A DNA stretch of 62,623 nt. Source: JBPYFK01 sp051984675. GTDB taxonomy: Bacteria > Actinomycetota > Actinomycetes > Mycobacteriales > Pseudonocardiaceae. The notes under the pieces were generated by a model. It did no database searches and was not told where the DNA came from. It saw nothing but the letters and a program-made list of their open reading frames with translations. Made by a program: the position numbers and the translations under genes. Below are positions 55,442 through 62,591 of this stretch, one piece after another (position 1 is the stretch's first letter; each line of letters begins with the position of its first letter). The stretch covers positions 1-62,623 of the forward strand of contig JBPYFK010000174.1 of the NCBI GenBank assembly GCA_051984675.1, in the 5' to 3' direction.

Positions 55442-55552
55442 TCAGCCGCAGCTTGAGCAGCACCCACACGAGGGACCGGTGCAGCTGCTGCAGCAGTTGC
55501 AGCCACCCAGGTGGGCGTGCTCGACGTGCGTGGTCTCCGAACGGACTGCCAT
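55442..55552 (-). CDS. 36-residue peptide with eight Cys (CxCCSSC twice)
   Basis: A short gene with a textbook ribosome binding site: GGGAGG five bases before ATG 55552. The product starts MAVRSETTHVEHAHLGG and ends with two copies of a seven-residue unit, CNCCSSC and CGCCSSC, joined by TGPS and closed by G. Eight of the last nineteen residues are Cys and three His lie in the leader half. The internal duplication and Cys density suggest a metallothionein-like metal-binding peptide; a modified peptide precursor (leader up to the Gly-Gly, Cys/Ser-rich core) is the alternative, but no modification enzyme is nearby. I recognise no family. A palindrome 43 bases upstream may regulate it. Confidence 0.75.
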   Translation of the reverse strand: MAVRSETTHVEHAHLGGCNCCSSCTGPSCGCCSSCG

Positions 55553-55594
55553 GACGGCCTCCCGGTAGATGGGGAACACCAGCAGTCCGATCCT

Positions 55595-55605
55595 GGTGTC
55601 ACACC
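55595..55605. promoter_or_regulatory. Palindrome GGTGTCACACC upstream of the Cys-rich gene
   Basis: A perfect 11-base inverted repeat 43 bases upstream of the start codon of the Cys-rich peptide gene, in an otherwise gene-free 128-base spacer. A sensor-repressor site is plausible but unproven. Confidence 0.4.
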
Positions 55606-55680
55606 GGAACATCCTGATACCGCTATGCGAGCGAAAGTTTCCCCCTTCTCACATGCACAGCGAGACGGTGAACCGGGACA

Positions 55681-56703
55681 TTACTGCGATCGAGTGTCAC
55701 GCGGATGCCGGGCACGTGTCGGTTCCCCGGGCATCTTGGGATAGTCCGGCGGGTAGGGCAGCTCGCCCTCGCCGCGGTCGCGCTCGTCCCGGTCGAACCA
55801 CTCCAGCAAGGTCTCGATGCTGAAAGCGCGCTCGTCGAGCCCTCGGTGCGGGTCGCCCTGCTCGCGCAGCCATTGCGGTGCGCTGCGGAGATCGAAGTCG
55901 TCCGGCTGGACGTCGCCGAGCTGCTCCCACGTCAGCGGGGTGGACACGGTGGCGCGGGCCGTGCCGCGCACGGACCAGGCCGAGGCGATCGTGCGGTCCC
56001 GGGCCGCCTGGTTGTAGTCCAGGAAGACCCGCTCTCCCCGGTCCGCCTTCCACCAGTCCACAGTGGACAATTCGGGTATCCGCCGTTGCACTTCCCGCGC
56101 CAACGCGATCACGGCCCGCCGGACCTGGATGAAGTCCCACCGCGGCTGGATACGAACGAGCACGTGGATACCCCGGCCGCCCGACGTCTTGGGGAAGCCG
56201 ACCAGCCCCGCCTCGCCCAGCACGTCACGAAGCACTCCGGCGACCTGGACGGCGGTGACGTACGTGGTGCCCGGTTGCGGATCCAGATCCACCCTGAGCT
56301 CGTCCGGGTGGTCGACGTCCGGGACACGTACCGGCCAGGGGTGAAAGTCGAGGGTGCCGAGGTTCGCCGCCCACGCCAGCACGGCGGGCTCGCTCGGGCA
56401 CACCTCCAGCGCCGTGCGTCCCGACGGGAACGTCACCTCCACGGACTGGACCCAAGGCGGGGCGCCCTTCGGGACGCGCTTCGCGTAGAACGGCTCGCCG
56501 GCGACACCGCCCGGAAACCGCTTCAGGGTTGTCGGCCGACCGCCCACTGCGCGCAGCAGCGGCTCGGCCATCGCCACGTAGTACTCGACGACCTCACGCT
56601 TGGTGAAACCACGATCGGGGAAGTACACCTTGTCCGGGTTGGAGACCCGGACCGCGCGCACGCCTGACGGCCCGTCAACCTGGAGTTCGAGCGCTGCAGC
56701 CAC
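55681..56703 (-). CDS. LigD-type polymerase/primase domain protein (PolDom, Rv3730c-like)
   Basis: A 340-residue stand-alone primase-polymerase of the archaeo-eukaryotic type from GTG 56703. VSNPDKVYFPDRGFTKREVVEYYVAMAEPLL is the PolDom start; RVDLDPQPGTT holds the two catalytic Asp residues, KTSGGRGIHVLVRI the nucleotide-binding His and WWKADRGERVFLDYNQAARDRTIASAWSVRG the third acidic region. It can add ribo- or deoxynucleotides during end joining or gap repair. In mycobacteria the equivalent gene is adjacent to ligC. No Ku gene is in the window. It carries copy 5 of the iterated palindrome. Confidence 0.9.
   Translation of the reverse strand: MAAALELQVDGPSGVRAVRVSNPDKVYFPDRGFTKREVVEYYVAMAEPLLRAVGGRPTTLKRFPGGVAGEPFYAKRVPKGAPPWVQSVEVTFPSGRTALEVCPSEPAVLAWAANLGTLDFHPWPVRVPDVDHPDELRVDLDPQPGTTYVTAVQVAGVLRDVLGEAGLVGFPKTSGGRGIHVLVRIQPRWDFIQVRRAVIALAREVQRRIPELSTVDWWKADRGERVFLDYNQAARDRTIASAWSVRGTARATVSTPLTWEQLGDVQPDDFDLRSAPQWLREQGDPHRGLDERAFSIETLLEWFDRDERDRGEGELPYPPDYPKMPGEPTRARHPRDTRSQ
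56056..56068. repeat. Iterated palindrome GTCCACAGTGGAC, copy 5
   Basis: A perfect 13-nt copy inside the polymerase gene, where the core again encodes Ser-Thr-Val-Asp. Confidence 0.8.
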
Positions 56704-56769
56704 GCGGCCAGAGTAGGCGCGCGGGGTGACAGCGGCCCGCCGGGATTGCGTTATGCGTACCGTAGGTGC

Positions 56770-57099
56770 ATGGGCAAGCGGGGCCAGCACGACCACGGGC
56801 CGGCTGGGGACGAGCCGGGCGGGCCGCCGGGACGCTTCGGCGACGACCTGGTCGGACTGGACCCGGACGACCCGGAAGCGAAGGCGTTCGCCGCGCACCT
56901 GGACCGGATGGAGCACAGCGGTTCGAAGGCCACCGTCGAGGGCATGCTGGAAGGCGTCGAGGACTTCGCCCACCAGGCCAGGAACGCCCGCGGACCGCGC
57001 CGGACGGTCGCGGTGGCGGTCGTCGTGCTCATCCTGTTCGGTGTCGGCTACACCGTGTGGAACGCCTTGGTGTTCATGCTCCAGACCTTCCTGGGCTGA
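56770..57099 (+). CDS. Small tail-anchored membrane protein
   Basis: A 109-residue protein from ATG 56770. The N-terminal 75 residues are polar with a Gly/Pro/Asp-rich start and a helix (AKAFAAHLDRMEHSGSKATVEGMLEGVEDFAHQARNA). A single C-terminal hydrophobic segment (VAVAVVVLILFGVGYTVWNALVFML) would anchor it. I do not recognise a family. It precedes msrB by 28 bases on the same strand and may be co-transcribed. Confidence 0.7.
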   Translation: MGKRGQHDHGPAGDEPGGPPGRFGDDLVGLDPDDPEAKAFAAHLDRMEHSGSKATVEGMLEGVEDFAHQARNARGPRRTVAVAVVVLILFGVGYTVWNALVFMLQTFLG

Positions 57100-57127
57100 G
57101 CCCGCCCGGGGCATTAACGTGGGAACC

Positions 57128-57550
57128 ATGGAACCGGTCACCGGATCGACGCCCAAGGTCTCCAAATCCGACGAGGAATGGCGTGCGCAGCTCACCCGGG
57201 ACGAGTACGCGGTTCTCCGCCAGGCCGCGACCGAGCGCCCGTGGACGGGCGAGTACGTGGACGCCAAGACGGTCGGTGTGTACCGCTGCCGGGCGTGCGA
57301 CGCGGAGCTGTTCCGCAGCGAAACCAAGTTCGACTCGCACTGCGGCTGGCCGTCCTTCTACGATCCCGCCGACAGCGACGCGGTCATCGTTCGCGACGAC
57401 CGGTCGATGGGAATGGTCCGCACGGAGGTCCTGTGCGCCTCCTGCCACAGCCACCTCGGTCACGTCTTCCAGGGCGAGGGCTACGACACCCCCACCGACC
57501 AGCGGTACTGCATCAACTCCATCGCCGTCCGGCTGGAACCGCAGGAGTAG
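57128..57550 (+). CDS. msrB: Peptide-methionine (R)-S-oxide reductase
   Basis: A 140-residue MsrB from ATG 57128. YRCRACDAELF and VLCASCHSHLGHVF supply the two CxxC zinc pairs, FDSHCGWPSF is the substrate site, and DQRYCINSIAVRL carries the catalytic Cys. It repairs methionine-R-sulfoxide in proteins with thioredoxin-type reductant. It sits next to the hemQ block as in mycobacteria (Rv2674 near Rv2676c). Confidence 0.95.
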   Translation: MEPVTGSTPKVSKSDEEWRAQLTRDEYAVLRQAATERPWTGEYVDAKTVGVYRCRACDAELFRSETKFDSHCGWPSFYDPADSDAVIVRDDRSMGMVRTEVLCASCHSHLGHVFQGEGYDTPTDQRYCINSIAVRLEPQE

Positions 57551-57632
57551 AAGCGTCGCGCGGATTGGTGGCGGCTCACTGGCGATCCGCTTCCAGCAGT
57601 CGGCTAAACGCGGACCGCAGGAAGGGATCGCT

Positions 57633-57704
57633 ATGGCTGTCCAGGAACCAATCGACGTCACCGAAGAGGCGATGCTATGGCAGAAGTCGCTCCAGCAGCA
57701 TTGA
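57633..57704 (+). CDS. Possible 23-residue small ORF
   Basis: ATG 57633 has GGAAGGGA at good distance and the frame gives 23 residues (MAVQEPIDVTEEAMLWQKSL, then QQH) before TGA. The composition is protein-like (amphipathic helix, acidic first half) and its codon use fits. It could be a genuine micropeptide, or the 5' stub of a lost gene, since the stop is directly followed by the convergent acetyltransferase. No family is recognised. Confidence 0.4.
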   Translation: MAVQEPIDVTEEAMLWQKSLQQH

Positions 57705-57712
57705 ACTAAACG

Positions 57713-58267
57713 CTACGGCCCGGTGAGCGGGCGACGGCGTCGCCACACCACGTCGATGCCGACTTCGCCGGAGGCGACCCGCTCGGGCCGCCGAAGACGG
57801 CGCCCGACCTGGATGAACCCCAGCCTCTCCGGTACCGCGCCGCTGGCATGGTTTCGGATGTCATGAGCGATCTCGACGCGGGCAGCCCCGACCCGGAACG
57901 CCTCCTCCGCAAGCGCTCCCGCCGCACGGCTAGCGACACCTCGACCGGTGTGCTGCGGGTGCAGCCAATAGCCGATCTCCAACCCACCGGGAGCAATCCG
58001 CGCCATCAGCCCGCAACTCCCGATGATCTCGCGGTCCGAGGCCAGGATCGCGTAGTGGAACGCCTCGCCGCTATTCCAGCCTGCCAGTCGCTTCTCGATG
58101 TACTCGACCGCATCGGTTCTGCCGTAGCCGCTGTTCGCCCACGTCATCCAGGGCGCTAGGTGGTCAAGCGACTCGGTCACCAGCCGCAGTACGGCGTCCA
58201 CGTCGTCACGACGCCATCGGCGCAACGCGACGTCACCGCTGCTGAGTTCCTCGGACGGTCGCTCCAC
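57713..58267 (-). CDS. GNAT N-acetyltransferase (RimJ/RimL type)
   Basis: A 184-residue acetyltransferase from GTG 58267. VALRRWRRDDVDAVLRLVTESLDHLAPWMTWA is the RimJ/RimL-like opening, EIGYWLHPQHTGRGVASRAAGALAEEAF contains the acetyl-CoA loop (QxxGxG/A variant) and HASGAVPERLGFIQVGR closes the fold. It transfers acetyl to an amine, perhaps a ribosomal protein N-terminus or a small molecule. It is separated from hemQ by 68 bases on the same strand. Confidence 0.87.
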   Translation of the reverse strand: MERPSEELSSGDVALRRWRRDDVDAVLRLVTESLDHLAPWMTWANSGYGRTDAVEYIEKRLAGWNSGEAFHYAILASDREIIGSCGLMARIAPGGLEIGYWLHPQHTGRGVASRAAGALAEEAFRVGAARVEIAHDIRNHASGAVPERLGFIQVGRRLRRPERVASGEVGIDVVWRRRRPLTGP

Positions 58268-58335
58268 AACCTGGATTCTGCCCGGTCGTGCGCTGGCCGA
58301 GCATCACATTTTCCGGCTCAGAAGGGTCCGCGTCC

Positions 58336-59031
58336 TCACGGGAGCTTCTTGGCCAGGTCCTCGATGTCGATGCGGTGGCCGGTGTAGAACGGGGTCTCTT
58401 CCCGCACGTGCAGGCGGGCCTCGGTCGCCCGGAGATGCCGCATCAGATCCACGATCCGGTGCAGCTCGTCGGCTTCGAAGGCCAGAATCCACTCGTAGTC
58501 GCCCAGGGCGAACGCGGCAACGGTGTTGGCGCGGACGTCCGGGTAGTCACGGGCTTCCTTGCCGTGATCGGCCAGCATCTGCCGGCGCTCGTCGTCGGGC
58601 AGCAGGTACCACTCGTAGGAGCGCACGAAGGGGTACACGCACAGGTACTTGCGCGGCTCCTCGCCGGCCATGAACGCCGGGATGTGAGACTTGTTGAACT
58701 CCGCCGGCCGGTGCAGCGCCACGTTGCTCCACACCGGCTCGGACGCCTGGCCGAGCGGGGTGGCACGGCGGAAGCCGGTGTAGGCGTTCTGGACGGCCTC
58801 GATCTCCGGCGCGTGCCACCAGATCATGAAGTCGGCGTCGGCACGCAGCCCGGAGACGTCGTAGACGCCACGCACCACCACGTCGGACTCGCTGAGCGAC
58901 TCCAGGTACTTCGCGGTTTCCTTGGCCACAGTCTCCCGATCCTCCGGGAGGGTGCCCTGCTCCACCCGGAAGACGGACCACATGGTGTAGCGGATCGTGT
59001 CGTTGAGCTCCGAGTAGTTCAAGCGCGCCAT
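58336..59031 (-). CDS. hemQ: Coproheme decarboxylase (chlorite dismutase family)
   Basis: A 231-residue HemQ from ATG 59031. YTMWSVFRV, GVYDVSGLRADADFMIWWHA, YPFVRSYEWYLLPDDERRQMLADHG and AFALGDYEWILAFEADELHRIVDLMRHLRATEARLHV match actinobacterial HemQ closely. It turns coproheme III into heme b by two oxidative decarboxylations, the last step of the coproporphyrin route. It is 26 bases downstream of hemG in the hemE-hemG-hemQ run. Confidence 0.95.
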   Translation of the reverse strand: MARLNYSELNDTIRYTMWSVFRVEQGTLPEDRETVAKETAKYLESLSESDVVVRGVYDVSGLRADADFMIWWHAPEIEAVQNAYTGFRRATPLGQASEPVWSNVALHRPAEFNKSHIPAFMAGEEPRKYLCVYPFVRSYEWYLLPDDERRQMLADHGKEARDYPDVRANTVAAFALGDYEWILAFEADELHRIVDLMRHLRATEARLHVREETPFYTGHRIDIEDLAKKLP

Positions 59032-59057
59032 GACCCTATCGTCGCACCGGCCCGGGT

Positions 59058-60470
59058 TCAGGCCGCGAGCAGGTGGTCCGCGATCCGTCGGGCCGCCGCG
59101 TCGCCGGTCGCGACGCACGCCGGGACCCCCACGCCGTGCAGGGTCGCCCCGGCCACGGCCAGCCCGGGCAGTTGGGCGACGCCGCGTTCGATCGCCGCGA
59201 CGGTTTCGGCGTGGTCGACGCCATACTGCGGCAACCCGCCACCCCAGCGGACGACCGCGGAGTCCACCGGCGGGGTCATGATGCCGGTCAGCTCGGCGAA
59301 GTCGGAGCGCACGCGCTGGAGCAACTCCGCGTCATCCGTCCGCAGTTCGGTCGCCTCGCCGAAGCGGCCGACCGACCCGCGCACCAGCACCTCGCCACGC
59401 GACCCGCGCAGGTGCGACCACTTCCGGCTGGAGAACGTGAAGGCCTTGGCGGTCAGCGGAGTTCCGTCCGCCCGGGTCTCGCCGTGTGCGATCAGCACCC
59501 CGGAAGCTTCCGGCAACTCCGTGCCGGCAGGAAACGCCATGCCCACGACGGCCATCGACGCGAGTTCGACCGTCGCGTAACGCTGGGATGGGTCGACGGC
59601 CTCCCGGGACAGCAGGCGCCGGGCCGAGGGCGCGGGCACTGCCAGCACGACGGCGTCCGCGCCGAGCACCTCCGGCGCGGGGGCCGCGCCGACCTCCAGG
59701 CGCCAGCCTGCCGGCGTCCGCGTCAGGTCGCGCACGGGCAGGCCGAGCCGCACCTCGGCCTCGCCGCGCTCGACGAGGCGGTCGATGAGCTGGCGGTATC
59801 CACCCCGGAAGGCGCCGAAGACCGCTGGCTTCGCTCCTTCGGCGGGGACCGGCGGCAGCAACGACGTCACCGCCTCGCACACCGACCTGGCGCCCTCGTC
59901 GAACGCCGTGGCCAGGGCCGGCATGACCGCACGTAAGCCCAGGCCGTCGGCGCCACCGGCGTACACGCCACCCAGCAGGGGGTCCACCAGCCGGTCGACG
60001 ACTTCGCCGCCCAGCCGCTCTCGCAGCAGCTTTCCGAGCGGGACGTCCACGCCGCCCAGGTCGACTGGAGGCAGGTGGACTTCCGCTTCCACCGCCGCCA
60101 CGCCGGACGGTGACAGCACGCCGCGCACCGCCTCCGCCGAGCCCGGCACGCCCATGTACGTACCCGGAGGCAGCGGCGCGGTGCGACCACCAGCGCGGAT
60201 GCGGGCCGACGCCGGCGATGGGTGAACGATCTCTTCGACGAGATCGAGTTCGTCCGCGAGCTGCCGGACTTCCGCCCTCCGGGCAAGGAACGCCTCAGCG
60301 CCCAGGTCATAGTCACACCCCGCCAAATGCACGGTTCGCAGCTTCCCGCCGAGCCGGCTGGTCTGCTCCAGCACCGTGATCCGGGCCTCTGGCCCCAGCA
60401 GCCGCCGCAGCCGGTAAGCCGCCGTCAAGCCCGCGACACCACCGCCGACAACGGCGACGTGCGGGGACAT
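59058..60470 (-). CDS. hemG: Coproporphyrinogen III oxidase (HemG/HemY/CgoX type)
   Basis: A 470-residue FAD enzyme. ATG 60470 shares one base with the hemE stop (TGATG) and the dinucleotide-binding motif follows at once (VAVVGGGVAGLTAAYRLRR). RLGGKLRTVHLAGCDYDLGAEAFLARR, WRLEVGAAPAPEVLGADAVVLAVPA and the closing LAVAGATLHGVGVPACVATGDAAA fit the HemY family. With hemQ next door it should oxidise coproporphyrinogen to coproporphyrin rather than protoporphyrinogen. The ferrochelatase is not in the window. Confidence 0.93.
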   Translation of the reverse strand: MSPHVAVVGGGVAGLTAAYRLRRLLGPEARITVLEQTSRLGGKLRTVHLAGCDYDLGAEAFLARRAEVRQLADELDLVEEIVHPSPASARIRAGGRTAPLPPGTYMGVPGSAEAVRGVLSPSGVAAVEAEVHLPPVDLGGVDVPLGKLLRERLGGEVVDRLVDPLLGGVYAGGADGLGLRAVMPALATAFDEGARSVCEAVTSLLPPVPAEGAKPAVFGAFRGGYRQLIDRLVERGEAEVRLGLPVRDLTRTPAGWRLEVGAAPAPEVLGADAVVLAVPAPSARRLLSREAVDPSQRYATVELASMAVVGMAFPAGTELPEASGVLIAHGETRADGTPLTAKAFTFSSRKWSHLRGSRGEVLVRGSVGRFGEATELRTDDAELLQRVRSDFAELTGIMTPPVDSAVVRWGGGLPQYGVDHAETVAAIERGVAQLPGLAVAGATLHGVGVPACVATGDAAARRIADHLLAA

Positions 60471-61588
60471 CACGGACGGGCCGTGGCGGAGTGCACCAAC
60501 TCGACGACCCGGGTGAGCATCTCCGGCTCGGTCGTGGGCAGCACGCCGTGGCCCAGGTTGAAGATGTGCCCGCCGGCAGCGGCGCCCTCGGCGAGGATGC
60601 GTCGCACTTCGCGTTCCAGCGGTTCCCACCCGGCGAACAGCAGGGCCGGATCGAGGTTGCCCTGCACCACGGGCGCGCCACGATCGGGTTCGGCCTCGCG
60701 CAGCCGCTGCGCGGCGACATCCAGCGGGACCCGCCAGTCCACGCCGACGACGTCCGCGCCGGCCGAACGCATCGCCCCGAGCAGCTCACCGGTGCCCACA
60801 CCGAAGTGAATCCGGGGCAGCTGCGGGCCAGCGGCCTCGCGGACGCCCGCCAGGATGCGAGCGGTGTGCGGCTGCACAAACTCCTGGTAGTCGCGCAGCG
60901 ACAGCGCACCTGCCCATGAGTCGAACAGCTGGATGGCGTCCACTCCTGCCGCGAGCTGCACCCGCAGGAATGTCAGCGTGGTCTCCGCGAGGGTCTCCAT
61001 CAATGCGTGCCACGTCGTGGGGTCCGAGTGCATCAGCGCCTTGGTGCGCTCGTGGTTGCGGCTCGGGCCGCCTTCGACGAGGTAGGAAGCCAGCGTGAAC
61101 GGGGCACCCGCGAAGCCGATCAGCGGGGTCTCCCCGAGGTCGTGCACGAGCAGCCGCACCGCGTCCCCGACCGCACTGACCCGTTCCGGTGCCAGCGCCG
61201 GGAGGGCGGCGACGTCACCGGCCGTGCGGACCGGGTCGGCCACGACCGGGCCGGTTCCGGCCACGATGTCGAGGTTCACGCCGGCGGCGTACAGCGGCAG
61301 CACGATGTCGCTGAACAGGATCGCCGCGTCCACCTTGTGCCGGCGCACCGGTTGGAGGGTGATCTCGCAGACCAGGTCCGGCGTCATGCAGGCGCTGAGC
61401 ATCGGCACGCCTTCGCGCACCTTGCGGTACTCGGGAAGCGAACGCCCGGCCTGGCGCATGAACCAGACCGGTGTGTGCCGGGGAACGCCGCCTCGGGCGG
61501 CGACGAGCAGCGGTGCGTCGGCCAGATTCCGGCGCGCGGGAGCCCCGGCATCCGCCGAGGCACGACGAGGAGAAGCGGCGTTGGTCAT
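60470..61588 (-). CDS. hemE: Uroporphyrinogen decarboxylase
   Basis: A 372-residue TIM-barrel enzyme. VWFMRQAGRSLPEYRKVR is the family signature, FSDIVLPLYAAGVNLDIVAGTGPVV includes the active-site Asp region, GFAGAPFTLASYLVEGG follows, and FNLGHGVLPTTEPEML contains the C-terminal catalytic His. It removes four carboxyls from uroporphyrinogen III. ATG 61588 is preferred; GTG 61597 is possible. First gene of the heme run, divergent from the DUF3000 gene across about 100 bases. Confidence 0.95.
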   Translation of the reverse strand: MTNAASPRRASADAGAPARRNLADAPLLVAARGGVPRHTPVWFMRQAGRSLPEYRKVREGVPMLSACMTPDLVCEITLQPVRRHKVDAAILFSDIVLPLYAAGVNLDIVAGTGPVVADPVRTAGDVAALPALAPERVSAVGDAVRLLVHDLGETPLIGFAGAPFTLASYLVEGGPSRNHERTKALMHSDPTTWHALMETLAETTLTFLRVQLAAGVDAIQLFDSWAGALSLRDYQEFVQPHTARILAGVREAAGPQLPRIHFGVGTGELLGAMRSAGADVVGVDWRVPLDVAAQRLREAEPDRGAPVVQGNLDPALLFAGWEPLEREVRRILAEGAAAGGHIFNLGHGVLPTTEPEMLTRVVELVHSATARP

Positions 61589-61686
61589 CTCGCCCACATC
61601 TTCTCACGCGGGCGGTCCCGGACCTGCCGGGGCTGGCCGGCGTGGCTCCCCCACTCGGGGCGTGTGGCCACCTACAGTCCACCGGC

Positions 61687-62265
61687 GTGACGGAGATGTC
61701 GGCGATGCCCGAGGCGTTCCGGCAGGCAGTTGCCGAGTTGACGTCGCTGCAGGCGCGCGAGGAGATCACGCTCGACGAAGTGCGCCCGCCGAAGCGGCTG
61801 GCGCCGTGGGCTTACGCCCTGTCAGCCGAGACCAGCGGGCCCGCGGGCGAGTTGGCCACGGCACGCCTGGTGTTGCTCTACGACCCGGAAGGCCGGGAGA
61901 GCTGGGGTGGCGAGCTGCGGCTGGTGGCCTACCTGCGCGCCGAGTTGGACCCGGAGCTGGCGTCCGATCCGCTGCTTCCAACGGTCGCGTGGTCGTGGTT
62001 GACCGACGCGCTGGACAGTTCGGGCGCGCGGTGGTGGGCTCTCGGGGGCACTGTGACGACGACTTCCTCCGCGCGGTTCGGCGACATCGCGGGACCGGCC
62101 CAGAGCCACGACCTGGAGCTGCGTGGTTCGTGGACGCCGCAGACAGCACAGTTGCGCACGCACGGTGAGGCGTTCTGCGCGTTACTCGCCAGCACCGCCG
62201 GCCTGCCGCCGGTCGGCATCACGACGTTCGCTCCCCGGGCGGCCAGCGGCAGCCCTGAGGGATAG
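61687..62265 (+). CDS. DUF3000 family protein
   Basis: A 192-residue soluble protein. FRQAVAELTSLQAREEITLDEVRPPKRLAPWAYALSAE and YDPEGRESWGGELRLVAYLRAELDPELASDPLLP followed by WSWLTDAL are the conserved DUF3000 blocks. The family is actinobacterial and constantly sits beside hemE, as Rv2680 does in mycobacteria. Function unknown; the neighbourhood suggests heme or isoprenoid metabolism. The start is GTG 61687 or ATG 61696; neither has a clear ribosome binding site. Confidence 0.88.
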   Translation: MTEMSAMPEAFRQAVAELTSLQAREEITLDEVRPPKRLAPWAYALSAETSGPAGELATARLVLLYDPEGRESWGGELRLVAYLRAELDPELASDPLLPTVAWSWLTDALDSSGARWWALGGTVTTTSSARFGDIAGPAQSHDLELRGSWTPQTAQLRTHGEAFCALLASTAGLPPVGITTFAPRAASGSPEG

Positions 62266-62281
62266 CACCGACGTAATTCAC

Positions 62282-62513
62282 CCGAAAGTGTGTCGCTCGA
62301 TGCGGCGAGAGACGGTTCCGCCGCTTATGCCGTGATCAGAGCAGTTCAGGTCAATCGTTCCAACACTCTCCGGCGTTAGCGATCTCGCCGAAAGTGCTCC
62401 GATCGAGCTACGTGATCATGCGTACATGACAACTCGATCGGGATACATACCCGATTGATCGTCCCGCTGACCCGCTTGGGCGGTTACCCTTCCTCCGACG
62501 ACACCACTTTCGG
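62282..62513. repeat. Three copies of CCGAAAGTG in the last spacer
   Basis: CCGAAAGTG occurs at 62282-62290 and 62388-62396 and inverted at 62505-62513; copies two and three are each flanked by GATCGA. The 325-base spacer holds no gene and is less GC-rich than its flanks, so this looks like a regulated promoter region for the gene starting at 62592. Confidence 0.5.
62434..62458. promoter_or_regulatory. Large palindrome, candidate operator
   Basis: ATCGGG (62437-62442) and CCCGAT (62450-62455) are exact inverted arms around ATACATA; with one G-T wobble the arms extend to nine bases (TCGATCGGG/CCCGATTGA). It lies about 135 bases upstream of the last gene start. Confidence 0.5.
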
Positions 62514-62591
62514 TCGATCAGTGGCGCGGCTGATTGGTCGAGAGTCCCGGTGCCGGTCGGGGGGCACGACCGACTCCAGGGAGGTAGTGAC

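Noticed and set aside
55442..55552. Thiopeptide or lanthipeptide cluster around the Cys-rich peptide
   Set aside because: No cyclodehydratase, dehydratase, radical SAM or transporter gene lies within several kb, so a modified-peptide cluster is not supported although the peptide itself is.
16434..56068. DnaA-box cluster or replication origin
   Set aside because: The GTCCACA half-sites are spread singly over 40 kb and inside genes, with no dnaA or dnaN gene and no A/T-rich unwinding element.
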